A stretch of DNA of 64,000 nt from Chitinophaga sp. HK235 (GCF_018255755.1 NZ_CP073766.1:7004501-7068500); one strand, 5' to 3'; shown: positions 18,075 through 27,481, numbered from the stretch's first letter. Translations and numbers: made by a program. Notes: generated by a model from the letters alone, not told the origin.

Positions 18075-18464
18075 CTAGTCCTCCCATTTTCTTTTGAAGG
18101 CGACGTTGCCGATTTTAAGTTCCCGGGCAGAGATGACAATATGGGTGATCATGGGGCTGGCGCCGGAGTGATGGTAACTTTCATGAAACTGTACACAGAT
18201 ACCTTCTGTAAACTCCACGGTGCGAAGGCTGGAATCATGGTCACGGCGTTTAAACACAATGGTGCCATCTCTTTTTTCTTCCGGTGAAATCATCCATTGC
18301 ACCAGGTCTGTTTCACGGGCTGATTCCAGTACCAGTGAGATGGTGCCGCCACGGGGCATGGTGCTGGGTTTGCCAATAGCATCAGTACTCTGTGAAAAAC
18401 CATAGTTACACTCCAGCACATTGGCTGTTTTCCCACCTATGATAAGTTCTGCCTTAAAAGACAT
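18075..18464 (-). CDS. tssD: T6SS tube protein Hcp (TssD), second copy
   Basis: A 129-aa Hcp of the Bacteroidota type: it begins MSFKAEL, then ECNYGFSQSTDAIGKPS, RGGTISLVLES, VQWM, and ends ISARELKIGNVAFKRKWED. It shares the layout of the second Hcp in the window (33153-33539), including QstDA.GkPs and tDL..WM, but many positions differ, so these are diverged paralogues. Hcp hexamers stack into the inner tube. It leads the orphan-vgrG-orphan operon, so it may form tubes dedicated to that cargo. Confidence 0.9.
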   Translation of the reverse strand: MSFKAELIIGGKTANVLECNYGFSQSTDAIGKPSTMPRGGTISLVLESARETDLVQWMISPEEKRDGTIVFKRRDHDSSLRTVEFTEGICVQFHESYHHSGASPMITHIVISARELKIGNVAFKRKWED

Positions 18465-19113
18465 AAAAAAATGCGTTTTTTTAGTGTTAACAATCCGGTT
18501 GTCCTGTCAAGAGGCATTACGGCTGATATATAATTGCAGTAATTGTTATAACTGAAAAGGGTAAACGGTAGACCTGTGAAAGTTCAGGCCGCTGCTTGGT
18601 TCCGGGCAAAAGGTCTTTTCCATGGTGTTAATTTATGGATGTCAGAGGTCTTTTCAATAAAGGTTGATACGAAAATAATTATTCTCCTGCATAAATAGTG
18701 TAGGTGATTGTTATTTATTTTAGGTAGATGATTTTGACGATTATTTAATGACTATAACATATTTAATAGGTAGACATCCTTTCTATGTTTTGGGGAGAAA
18801 TAGCTTAATGAAAAATTTATACATTAGAATAATATTTAAAATATAAAATTTATCTTGATGGAATAAAAGAAAGTGCTAATCTCTGAAATCGTTTATGGTA
18901 TTACGTTAGATGAGTGTCGGTAGTCGTTCCCCTTTGAGTGTTATATTCAAAATAAATGTTTGTAAAAAAAATAATATTAGCTTCCAGATAGAATTTATTG
19001 CACTTTCAATTTTATGTAAATGTTTTCGCAGTATCTTTACCCAACTGCTTTTGTTAAGCAGCGGTGCAGTTGTAATTGTTAACTTTGTTTTGGAAAAACC
19101 TTGAATCATCCAA
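18465..19113. other. AT-rich divergent intergenic region between hcp and clpV
   Basis: This 649-bp stretch is clearly richer in A and T than its neighbours. Short frames in it (for example 18910-19104) have no convincing features. A TAnnTTTG element at 19080-19087 could serve clpV. No clear promoter for hcp was found. No RNA gene was recognised, but the length leaves room for one. Confidence 0.45.
19080..19087 (+). promoter_or_regulatory. Candidate -7 promoter element of clpV
   Basis: TAACTTTG fits the Bacteroidota -7 consensus TAnnTTTG and lies 26 bp upstream of the clpV start. No well-placed -33 TTTG was found. Confidence 0.35.
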
Positions 19114-21561
19114 ATGACCCTTTCAACACTGACCATATTCAGCGCTGAATTGCAATCCGCTATCAGGATTGCTAAAGCCATTGCTAAAGAACATCACCAC
19201 GTGCAGTATGCTCCTGCGCACCTGCTCCGCGCAGCCATGCACAAGGAGGTAGGCCTTGCGCCCGTATTGCATCAGATGGATATTGATGTATATTATCTGG
19301 AAGAATGGGCTGAAGTCAGGTTGGATGAATTACCCCGTACATCCCGCACCGTAGATGAAGCAGAACCCGATGATGCCGCTGCGGCTGTATTGCAGGAAGC
19401 CCTAAGTATTGCACAGGACACAGATAAGTCAGAAACAGATGCCTGGTGTCTCCTGATAGCCCTCTGCACACCCGGTGTAGGCTTCTCTTACGAACAACTG
19501 AAATCCTTTCCGTTTACCCGCGATCAGCTGATCGCTGCCAGTCGTCAGGGTAAAAACAGCCAGGGTGGCCATCAGCAGCATACCGCTCCTTCCGTGAAAC
19601 CGGCATCGCTGAAGTACGTATATCGTATGACCGATCCGCAGTTACTGCAAGCTTACCATCCGGTAATTGCAAGAGACGGAGATATCCGTGTACTGACGGA
19701 GGTGCTTACCCGTAAGGACCGTGCCAGCGCACTTATCATAGGAGAAGGAGGAGTGGGGAAAACATCCCTGGTGGAGGGGCTGGCCCATGCCATTGCCCGG
19801 AAACAGGTACCGCTGCAGTTACAATCATCCGATTTATACGCATTGGACTACGGCACCTTTATCGCAGGCGCAGCCTATAAAAATGAACTGGAAGACAGAC
19901 TGCTTCAGATCATTCAACAACTGAAACAAACAGGCAGGCATATACTCTTTATTGACAACCTGCACACCCTGCTGGACAAACAGTCCGGCGGCGGTATGGC
20001 CAATGTGATCAAAGCCTCTCTGGGCAAAGGGGAGATCATCCTGATCGGTACCACTACCCCCGAAGGTTTCCGTAAACTGATAGAGCCTGATGCTATCCTG
20101 CGGCATCGTTTTGAAACCATTAACCTCAACGAGCCCGATGAAGCACAGGCTGTTCGTATGATCGCCGCCGTCATGCCTGTATACGAGAGCTTTTACCGGT
20201 TGCAGGTGCCTTCTGAATCTGTCAGTGAAGCGATCCGTCTTTCCCGGCGCTACTTGAAGGAACGTTGCCTCCCCGACAGTGCTATCAACCTGCTGGACCG
20301 TACCATGGCCGGTATCCGTGCCATGCAGGACACAGGAACCCCTTTGCTGCTGACACTGAAAGAGGAACTGGCAACCCTCAGCAGTAAGGATAACTTACAG
20401 CCGGAAGACCTGCATTGGTTTTTAAGACAGATGACTGAAAGACTGGGCGCACTGTTGTCCGGTAAATTGCATATGGATGCTGCAATCAGCAAAATGACCG
20501 ATACCGCCGCCTTACAAGCTGCCCTGCAACAGCTGCTGGTACAGCTGGAAGAGGTGGTATCCGTACAACATACTGCCGTATCACCCGTAGACCTGGCCAC
20601 CACCATCGCCGGGATGACAGGTATACCGCTGGGCAAAATCCAGTCGCAGGAAAGAGAGCGCCTGGTAGCCATGGATCTGCATCTGCGTAAAAGAGTAGTA
20701 GGTCAGGACCATGCCCTCAAAACCGTGGCCGACGCTATTCTGGAGTCAAGGTCCGGCCTGAGCAGGCCTGGCCAGCCTATCGGCTCTTTCTTTTTTCTGG
20801 GGCCTACCGGCACCGGTAAAACAGAACTGGCCAAATCACTGGCAGACTTCCTCTTCCAGGACGAACGATGCATGATCCGCTTCGATATGTCCGAATTTAA
20901 GGAAGAACATGCGGCTGCCCTGTTATATGGCGCGCCGCCGGGATATGTTGGATATGAAGAAGGAGGCCTGCTGGTCAATAAGATACGGCAACAGCCCTAC
21001 GCAGTAGTATTATTCGATGAGATAGAAAAAGCCCATCCTTCTGTATTTGATATCTTCCTGCAGATCATGGATGAAGGAAAATTACACGACAGGCTGGGAA
21101 AAACGGGAGACTTCTCCAACGCCCTGGTGCTCTTTACCTCCAATATCGGTAGCGACGCCATCGCCAGCTCTTTCCAGCAGGGAGTTATCCCGCCATCACA
21201 ACAACTGATGGAGCTGATGGCCCGCCACTTCAGGCCCGAGTTTCTGGGAAGGCTCACGGAGATCGTGCCTTTCGGCCCCATCCAGCAGGAAAATGTGGAA
21301 AAGATATTCGATATCCATCTGCAACATCTCCTGCATCTGCTGCTGCAACAACAGATCACGCTGACGGTTACACCGGAAGCCCGGAAACACCTCGCCATGA
21401 TGGGATACTCTCCCCGCTATGGCGCCCGCCCACTGCGGGAAGTCATCCGAGGCCAGCTCCGTAAACCACTGTCCCGCATGATCATCGACGGCAGCCTCCA
21501 AAAGGATATGAACGTTACGCTCGACCTGAAAGATGACAAACTGGACTGGTCTATCAACTAA
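19114..21561 (+). CDS. tssH: T6SS sheath-disassembly ATPase ClpV (TssH)
   Basis: An 815-aa Clp/Hsp100 ATPase with an N-terminal Clp domain (1-145), two AAA+ modules and a short middle region, as usual for ClpV. AAA-1 Walker A is GEGGVGKT (210-217), but its Walker B reads FIDN (D281, N282) where Asp-Glu is expected, so AAA-1 may bind ATP without efficient hydrolysis. AAA-2 has Walker A GPTGTGKT (563-570), Walker B LFDE (D635, E636) and the pore-loop motif GAPPGYVGYEEGG, all intact. ClpV unfolds contracted TssB/TssC sheath for reuse. The downstream gene tssB supports ClpV over ClpB. It has its own candidate promoter. Confidence 0.92.
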   Translation: MTLSTLTIFSAELQSAIRIAKAIAKEHHHVQYAPAHLLRAAMHKEVGLAPVLHQMDIDVYYLEEWAEVRLDELPRTSRTVDEAEPDDAAAAVLQEALSIAQDTDKSETDAWCLLIALCTPGVGFSYEQLKSFPFTRDQLIAASRQGKNSQGGHQQHTAPSVKPASLKYVYRMTDPQLLQAYHPVIARDGDIRVLTEVLTRKDRASALIIGEGGVGKTSLVEGLAHAIARKQVPLQLQSSDLYALDYGTFIAGAAYKNELEDRLLQIIQQLKQTGRHILFIDNLHTLLDKQSGGGMANVIKASLGKGEIILIGTTTPEGFRKLIEPDAILRHRFETINLNEPDEAQAVRMIAAVMPVYESFYRLQVPSESVSEAIRLSRRYLKERCLPDSAINLLDRTMAGIRAMQDTGTPLLLTLKEELATLSSKDNLQPEDLHWFLRQMTERLGALLSGKLHMDAAISKMTDTAALQAALQQLLVQLEEVVSVQHTAVSPVDLATTIAGMTGIPLGKIQSQERERLVAMDLHLRKRVVGQDHALKTVADAILESRSGLSRPGQPIGSFFFLGPTGTGKTELAKSLADFLFQDERCMIRFDMSEFKEEHAAALLYGAPPGYVGYEEGGLLVNKIRQQPYAVVLFDEIEKAHPSVFDIFLQIMDEGKLHDRLGKTGDFSNALVLFTSNIGSDAIASSFQQGVIPPSQQLMELMARHFRPEFLGRLTEIVPFGPIQQENVEKIFDIHLQHLLHLLLQQQITLTVTPEARKHLAMMGYSPRYGARPLREVIRGQLRKPLSRMIIDGSLQKDMNVTLDLKDDKLDWSIN

Positions 21562-21630
21562 AGCAAAAAAACCTCAAACAATAAAGCGGCTTTTGATAAC
21601 CGGCTCCCCGGAACACAAAACCACCGCTAC

Positions 21631-21638
21631 TAAATTTG
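21631..21638 (+). promoter_or_regulatory. Candidate -7 promoter element of tssB
   Basis: TAAATTTG matches TAnnTTTG and lies 22 bp before the tssB start. This would allow sheath genes to be transcribed apart from clpV. No -33 TTTG at the right spacing was seen. Confidence 0.35.
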
Positions 21639-21660
21639 GAAAATCTCAAAATGTTTTGTT

Positions 21661-22107
21661 ATGAATGACAACTACGGAATTGGTGGCACAGAAGTCAAAC
21701 TGGACGCCAATGAAGCCATTGCGGAAATATCGCATAACCGCACACTGTTTGCTGAAAAACTCACCCAGCAAGCACCTGTAAAGCCTGAAATCGTGGAAGG
21801 GCTTACTTCCGTGGAAGCCGTTTTTGAACACTTCAAGCCTAGTGTGAATGTCAGCTTCAATGATGCAGAAGGACGCCCGGTACCGGAAAAACTCCAGTTC
21901 CACCACCTCGGCGATTTCGGTGTAAAAGGCATCACTGAACAAAGCGCTTTCCTCAATGACCTGGCCACTGAGAAAGAGCAATACCTCAAAATCATGAAAA
22001 ACCTGAAAACAAACAAAATCCTTAAATCAGCGCTCGCTGATCCGGATGCCAGACAGGCTATGCTGAGTGCTATACGCAGTATGCTCAAAGACCTGAATAC
22101 AAAATAG
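21661..22107 (+). CDS. tssB: T6SS sheath small subunit TssB (VipA)
   Basis: A 148-aa TssB. The motifs VNVSFNDAEGRPVPEKLQF and HHLGDFGVKGI match the conserved core of the small sheath subunit, and the helical C-terminus carries LKTNKILKSALADPDAR. It forms heterodimers with TssC, encoded 40 bp downstream, that assemble into the contractile sheath. Length is slightly below that of Proteobacterial TssB, as usual for Bacteroidota. Confidence 0.92.
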   Translation: MNDNYGIGGTEVKLDANEAIAEISHNRTLFAEKLTQQAPVKPEIVEGLTSVEAVFEHFKPSVNVSFNDAEGRPVPEKLQFHHLGDFGVKGITEQSAFLNDLATEKEQYLKIMKNLKTNKILKSALADPDARQAMLSAIRSMLKDLNTK

Positions 22108-22147
22108 TTAACAGTTCCCCCTATCCCGGAACATAATATCATTTCTT

Positions 22148-23524
22148 ATGGCAGAATTACAGAAAAACGAGGAACTGCAAAACCAGCAAAGTGCCGGTCA
22201 ACCTTCAGCACAAAAAGAAGCCAGCCTCTCCCAAAACGTGGAGGAACTGGCCAAATACGGCGGCTTTGATCTCCTCGAAGCAGCCATCGAAGGAGCACAG
22301 AACCTCAACCCCGAACGCAAAGCACGCCGTAATATCTTTCTCACGGAAGCAGGTAAAAAATCTGAAAGAGATAAACTCAAAAAAACACTTTCCCTCTGGG
22401 AAAAAGTACTCTCCGAAGCCACTGAACTCCCCGATATGGTGGAGTTCTGCAATAACCACGCTGCAGAATCAGAACAGGTGCTGAATAAAAACCTGGGCGA
22501 AGCCGTAGATAGCACCCGCGAACTGGAACAGGCCTACCGCAACGTAGCACTGTTTTTCAAAAATACCGAGTCTGACAAAGTGAAAAACATATCTTTCATC
22601 AACGTTGAACTCGACCAGCTGAAAGACCTCGATAACACCCGCTTTATTGACGCAGTACAGGCTGAACTGGTGAATAACTACGACAGACTTGACCTGCGCA
22701 GCAACTACAGCCTCCTCGTAGTACCCGGTTATCTGGGCTCCAACAAGGTGCTGGAAAAATGGGCCAAAATCGCACACGAAAACAAAGTGATGCTGGTGAC
22801 CGACTTCGCTCACCTCGATGCTCCGGACGACGTAATGGAGATGTTTGAACTGGCCAACCTCACCGGTGGCGAAATACACCGCTCCAATGTGATCATGTCG
22901 TGCAACTGGCTCGTAGGCCGCGGTAAATTTGATGAAGTGGGAGAGGAAGACCACCTCTATGTGCCTCCTTCCGGCGCCCTCGCAGGTAAGATCTATAAAA
23001 CACTCATGTCGCAGGTAACCGCCGGTAAAAAATTCGGCGGCATGAATGAAGTAGATGGCGTACGCTTTGAACTGAAGAAAAGCGAAATCGCCAGCCTCGA
23101 AAAAATGGGCCTGGTACCCATGGTAAAAGAATACGGAAAAGTAATGGCTTTCAGTGCCAAAACACTGTTCAACGGCGATAACCTCGGCCTGCAGACCTAT
23201 TCCGTAGTAAGAGTGTTCGACTTCGTTACCAAAGTATTGATGGACTTCCTGAACCGTCGCGCATTTGAAAACTTCAACGCCAACACCCGTAAAGACCTCA
23301 TGAAACAGATCATTCGTTTCCTCGATGGTATCACCGGGCCGGACAAACTGATTGAAGATTTTAACATACGCCGGTTTGAACAGGACCCTGTTCAGAAAGA
23401 CCGTATCCACCTGGATATTCATCTGAAGCCTTACTTCCCCGCCAAAAACTTCCTCATCAAAATGGAAGGACAAAAAGGAGATGATGCTGCAGACTGGGAT
23501 ACTACCTATGAGCAGGATAAATAA
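22148..23524 (+). CDS. tssC: T6SS sheath large subunit TssC (VipB)
   Basis: A 458-aa TssC. A polar Gln-rich N-terminus (about 1-35) precedes the sheath domain, with NNYDRLDLRSNYSLLVVPGY (about 178-197), HENKVMLVTDFAHLDAP, SNVIMSCNWLVGRG and a conserved C-terminal part including FNIRRFEQDP. It pairs with TssB and is the substrate of ClpV after contraction. It is part of the clpV-tssB-tssC series. A 177-bp gap without clear signals separates it from the TraN-like gene. Confidence 0.93.
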   Translation: MAELQKNEELQNQQSAGQPSAQKEASLSQNVEELAKYGGFDLLEAAIEGAQNLNPERKARRNIFLTEAGKKSERDKLKKTLSLWEKVLSEATELPDMVEFCNNHAAESEQVLNKNLGEAVDSTRELEQAYRNVALFFKNTESDKVKNISFINVELDQLKDLDNTRFIDAVQAELVNNYDRLDLRSNYSLLVVPGYLGSNKVLEKWAKIAHENKVMLVTDFAHLDAPDDVMEMFELANLTGGEIHRSNVIMSCNWLVGRGKFDEVGEEDHLYVPPSGALAGKIYKTLMSQVTAGKKFGGMNEVDGVRFELKKSEIASLEKMGLVPMVKEYGKVMAFSAKTLFNGDNLGLQTYSVVRVFDFVTKVLMDFLNRRAFENFNANTRKDLMKQIIRFLDGITGPDKLIEDFNIRRFEQDPVQKDRIHLDIHLKPYFPAKNFLIKMEGQKGDDAADWDTTYEQDK

Positions 23525-23701
23525 CGGGAAAATTACTCCCTGAAACGCTATCACCTGTCATCGTTGAAAAATGGTCTGGTTTTATAACTTCACTGACCTG
23601 CAACGCTGACTGGTGATGGCAATAAGCAATTTTATTCCGGTTGTTTTTCAGGTAGATGAACAGCCTGAGAGCCAACTAACATCGTTTAAGTATTTAAGAC
23701 A

Positions 23702-24592
23702 ATGAAATCGGTGCGCAGTATTTTATTTTGTTTGTTAATTGCAGGAACAGCCCCGGCAACAATGGCACAGTCGGTAGGGAAAGTCGATACTGTACTGACC
23801 AAAAAGGGCGCCTCTACCCTTATCACCAGCGGATCGGCTATCACCACATTCCAGATCGGCGATGGTAATAACCCTGACTATGACTACCGTATAGTAGATG
23901 GTAATATGGCGGTAATAAGGCCTAAAACGGCCTCTCCCAGGCCTACCAATCTGATCATCAGGGAAGGGGAGAATATTCATTACCTGATCCTCGCTTACCG
24001 CGAAAACGTGGATTTATCCAAGCTGAAGTACATGTTGTCAAAGAAGCCGAAAGAAACGGCAGTAGCCGCTGGTCCGGAACTTCGTCGTGGCGACAAGGAT
24101 TCCGGTAAACAGTCCACTGGCCTCAAACTTCCGGAAGAAGACGGCAGCGCGCCGCTCATCAGCGTGGATACGGTCACTGTCAGCGTGATTGCAGAAGATT
24201 TCCGCAGAGACAGTAAAGTGAATCATCAGTATGAAGTGAAGGTGGAAGGTGTCAGCATTGGCTACGCCAAAGCCATGACCCTCAGCGATCTCAATTACTT
24301 CTGCTTCCATATCAAAAACAAAAACAAGGAGCCTTACGAATACGTAAAAGCGACGCTGCTGCACAAGGAAAAGAAAGATTCCTCTATGTTGCATACCATG
24401 CCGCTGCTGTATAAAAAAGGCCCTGGTACCATTGATGCACATGGAGAAGTGCAGGAAGTATTTGTAGTGCCTTCCAGAACGTTTAAAAAGGATGATGAGA
24501 TCATTATTGTGCTGGAACCGGTAGAAAATAAACCACAACTGGTATTGTATGTACCTGCCAGCACGCTGCCCAAGTACATGTTGACGAAATAA
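23702..24592 (+). CDS. TraN/DUF4138-like periplasmic protein within the T6SS locus
   Basis: A 296-aa protein with a signal peptide (first 22 residues, ending TMA-Q). The mature N-terminal part (STLITSGSAITTFQIGDG, then RPTNLIIREGENIHYLILAY) resembles the DUF4138/TraN family, outer-membrane-linked components of Bacteroidota conjugation machines. The C-terminal part (about 190-290) is a beta-rich domain with YFCFHIKNKNKEPYEYVKA, similar to the second half of TraN. A role in the T6SS envelope complex, perhaps instead of TssQ or TssR which were not found, is inferred from position. It is followed 6 bp later by a lytic transglycosylase. Confidence 0.55.
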   Translation: MKSVRSILFCLLIAGTAPATMAQSVGKVDTVLTKKGASTLITSGSAITTFQIGDGNNPDYDYRIVDGNMAVIRPKTASPRPTNLIIREGENIHYLILAYRENVDLSKLKYMLSKKPKETAVAAGPELRRGDKDSGKQSTGLKLPEEDGSAPLISVDTVTVSVIAEDFRRDSKVNHQYEVKVEGVSIGYAKAMTLSDLNYFCFHIKNKNKEPYEYVKATLLHKEKKDSSMLHTMPLLYKKGPGTIDAHGEVQEVFVVPSRTFKKDDEIIIVLEPVENKPQLVLYVPASTLPKYMLTK

Positions 24593-24598
24593 CAAAGC

Positions 24599-25723
24599 AT
24601 GAAACGCTGCTATCTTACAGTGTTGCTCGTTTGTTGTTTGCTGTGCACAGGAATGGCGCAGCAGATAGATTTTTGTGGAGAAGTGGTACCCATGGAAAGG
24701 GATTTTGTGTCTTTCCGCCTGATGGATGTTATCAAAAGAAACCTCCGCTACCAGGGCTACCTGCCGGCATTGCGCTCCAAGGCAGAAATGTTTTTTCCCG
24801 TCATAGAACCTATCCTGCAGCAGTATGGAGTGCCGCTGGATTTCAAATACCTGCCTATCGTGGAGAGCGGACTTACCAACGCCACCTCCCCGGTAGGCGC
24901 CCAGGGCGTATGGCAGATCATGCCCGGTACTGCCGCTGAGCTGGGGTTGACAGTCAGTGCAGGCTATGATGAAAGAAACCATCTGATCAAAGCTACCCAT
25001 GCGGCTTGTAGGTTGATACGGACATTGCACGATCAGTTAAACTCATGGACCCTGGCCGCCGCGGCGTATAATGCAGGCGCCGGTAATATCTCCAAAAATA
25101 TCCGCCGTCAGGGCAGCAGCGACTATTATCAACTGCTGCTGAACAACGAAACGGCCCAGTATATCTACAAAATCATCGCTATTAAACAACTGTTCGAAAG
25201 CCCTGAGTTATATATGCCGGGCTTCGGATATAACGTGTTTGCCAAATCCGGCAGCACAGGTTCTGTATTTGCCAGGCCGCAAACACCGCTATCCGGCAAT
25301 GTCAAAGATTTTAATACCATCCGTATCAATGTGGGTGGAAAAGCGCTGCCACGGAAAACAACAGCTGTTTATGCTGCCCGCCTGCAAAACAATGCCGGAT
25401 TCAAAGACGGTGAGCTGGTCAGCATCCGCATGCTTGATAATATGCAGGCCAACGGTGTGTATGTTGGGCGTGATGCCAATCTGTCGGGCAAAGGATGGAT
25501 TGTCAGCAACCGGGTATATGTTGATCTGGGCTTTGGCAATGCCGTTGTGTTATGCGCTGCCGATGGCAAAAAAGGAGTACCGCTCGATCTGTTGAAGACC
25601 GGCGGTGAAGTGAAGTTGCAGAGCTCAGAAGCTCACATCAGTACTTCATTGATGAATATACGAAACGGGAATGTGTTGGCAGACTTCTCTTCCAGCTGGA
25701 GCAATAACTCTTCTTTCAGATAA
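24599..25723 (+). CDS. MltD-like lytic transglycosylase of the T6SS locus
   Basis: A 374-aa exported protein (signal peptide ending GMA-QQ at residue 20). The SLT domain (about 70-220) has the catalytic Glu in PIVESGL (E89), then SPVGAQGVWQIMPGTA and AAAAYNAGAGNI, as in family 1 enzymes like MltD. The C-terminal 130 residues look like a cell-wall or complex-binding domain but have no clear LysM repeat. It is co-transcribed with the TraN-like gene. It probably opens the peptidoglycan for the T6SS membrane complex or the tube. Its last 91 bp overlap the 3' end of tssF on the other strand. Confidence 0.85.
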   Translation: MKRCYLTVLLVCCLLCTGMAQQIDFCGEVVPMERDFVSFRLMDVIKRNLRYQGYLPALRSKAEMFFPVIEPILQQYGVPLDFKYLPIVESGLTNATSPVGAQGVWQIMPGTAAELGLTVSAGYDERNHLIKATHAACRLIRTLHDQLNSWTLAAAAYNAGAGNISKNIRRQGSSDYYQLLLNNETAQYIYKIIAIKQLFESPELYMPGFGYNVFAKSGSTGSVFARPQTPLSGNVKDFNTIRINVGGKALPRKTTAVYAARLQNNAGFKDGELVSIRMLDNMQANGVYVGRDANLSGKGWIVSNRVYVDLGFGNAVVLCAADGKKGVPLDLLKTGGEVKLQSSEAHISTSLMNIRNGNVLADFSSSWSNNSSFR

Positions 25724-27459
25724 TTCAGGTTGGCAGCGGGATAGCTGGCCACCGGCTGTACCAGTGTAAGCCGTATGTCAATCGTTCTTACATAACCCGC
25801 ATTACCGCCAGGTTGCAGGCTGACGCCTTTTGCTACGGTGGCACTCTTCATTTCCTTTCCGAAAATGGTGCGGCATAATGCCTTCATATCTTCCGGTGTC
25901 ACAATCCTGTTGTGCGAAAGCAGGTGTGAACGATAGAGGTTTATTTTCTCGTCGATGTTTAAGCGGTCTTTACCCCCTTGTGTATTGGTAAGCAGGGTAA
26001 TGCTGCCGGGTTTGGTTTGTATACTGCCGTATTCCAGCAGTTTGCTGCCCATACGGATATTGTTGGCGGCAGTACCATTGGTGGAATAAAATTCTATGAA
26101 GATGTAGGCCGCATTTTCTTTGGGCTTCACCATTACATAGGGAATGTTTCCTTTGTTGGAGCCGGGCTGCAGTTGTTCTTCCAGTGAAGCGATGAGCTGA
26201 TGCAGTTCCCGCATGCGATTAGTGACGTAGTCATTTTTTACTTCTTCGAAGAGAGAGCTTTCATCCCTTACCACTTCCATCAGATAGGCGATCACTTCCT
26301 TGGCTTCGCGGGTATCGAAGCGGCCGATGCCACTGCTGCGCACCACCAGTTCACCTTCCTGCATCTGGCCTGCAGTAGAGAAGTTGCGCACATAATAATC
26401 CGTTCCTTCCAGGTCGTAAACCCTTTTGATATCGAAGAAGATATCGGGTGTTTGCAGGGGAATGATATTGAGGTAGCGGTTGAGCTTAAGTGATTGTTCG
26501 TTGTTTTTTTTGTTGATGACCGGAAAGCAGTTGATGCTGCAATACAGGTCTTCCAGCAATGTATGGTGCAGGGCTTCGGGAAATTCTATCCGGATCCACT
26601 GCAGGTCTTTGGGAAGTTTGTCGGCTTCCTGGCCAAACAGGCGAGCCAGGGATGCAGGCATGTTGCCTGGCGTATGTATACGCGTGTCTGTTATAGTGAG
26701 GAAGTGCCTGCGAAACCGTTGCATTACATGCTGGCTATAACGGGCGTTGGTATCTACGGCTACTTCCACCATCCTTTCAATGTCTTCTTCTTCGGCGGGG
26801 CGGCTGTGGTGGTAGCCTGCTTTTACCGGCACTTCTGTATCGTTAATGAAAAAACGGGCCAGGGGCAGGTAATGGTAGAACATTTCCTGCTGATGGATAT
26901 TACGAAGGTCAAAGAAAAAAGACATGCCTTCGTAGCTCATTTTAGCGTCTTCGAGGGATAGTCCTATCCAAAGGTCGTTAGCGGCTGTATCGGGCTGATA
27001 ATGGCCTTGCAGCACCTGTTCCTTGAACCAGTTGTCACGGGTCTCGTACAGTTTATTGCCGATGGCAAGGTATTGTACAGATCCTTTGAACAAACGGTGG
27101 GCGGTAACAGGGGAGAAAAAGAGGTCCTGGGTATTGTGTCCGGCTTTGGTATGGTAATAAAACTGATGATCGGCCTGAATATCTGCAATTGCCTCGGTAG
27201 ACATGGCGTGCAGGATGCCGAATGCAGGCTGGCTGCTGGTAATGGGTTCGGGCATCATGATCTGGGCCAGTCTCTCCACCAGCCGGGCATGTGATACGTC
27301 CACCTCGCCGGAGATCTTTTCCAGTTCACTGGCACAGGCTTCAAGCAATAGCTGTACGATGGGGTCAAAAGAGGTTTCCACTTCCGCGTCGGGGTATCCC
27401 CACAGACGTGCAGCGGTTTTCAGCATACGGTCTTTTATCCTTTCTTTTTTTTCTTTCAT
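25633..27459 (-). CDS. tssF: T6SS baseplate protein TssF
   Basis: A 608-aa TssF (VasA/ImpG). The N-terminus reads ARLWGYPDAEVETSFDPIVQLLLEA (about 13-37) with HARLVERLAQIMMPEP, the classical start of this family. The C-terminal part includes NTFPFRIFINEVLM, matching the end of TssF. It binds TssG and TssK in the baseplate wedge. It lies in the operon tssP-tssE-tssF, 22 bp after tssE. The stop lies 91 bp inside the transglycosylase gene on the opposite strand. Confidence 0.92.
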   Translation of the reverse strand: MKEKKERIKDRMLKTAARLWGYPDAEVETSFDPIVQLLLEACASELEKISGEVDVSHARLVERLAQIMMPEPITSSQPAFGILHAMSTEAIADIQADHQFYYHTKAGHNTQDLFFSPVTAHRLFKGSVQYLAIGNKLYETRDNWFKEQVLQGHYQPDTAANDLWIGLSLEDAKMSYEGMSFFFDLRNIHQQEMFYHYLPLARFFINDTEVPVKAGYHHSRPAEEEDIERMVEVAVDTNARYSQHVMQRFRRHFLTITDTRIHTPGNMPASLARLFGQEADKLPKDLQWIRIEFPEALHHTLLEDLYCSINCFPVINKKNNEQSLKLNRYLNIIPLQTPDIFFDIKRVYDLEGTDYYVRNFSTAGQMQEGELVVRSSGIGRFDTREAKEVIAYLMEVVRDESSLFEEVKNDYVTNRMRELHQLIASLEEQLQPGSNKGNIPYVMVKPKENAAYIFIEFYSTNGTAANNIRMGSKLLEYGSIQTKPGSITLLTNTQGGKDRLNIDEKINLYRSHLLSHNRIVTPEDMKALCRTIFGKEMKSATVAKGVSLQPGGNAGYVRTIDIRLTLVQPVASYPAANLNYLKEELLLQLEEKSANTFPFRIFINEVLM

Positions 27460-27481
27460 GTGATGCGGTTAAGAACAATTA

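Noticed and set aside
18910..19104. Small open frame before clpV
   Set aside because: Hydrophobic, AT-rich, without a ribosome-binding site, and ends at the clpV promoter.
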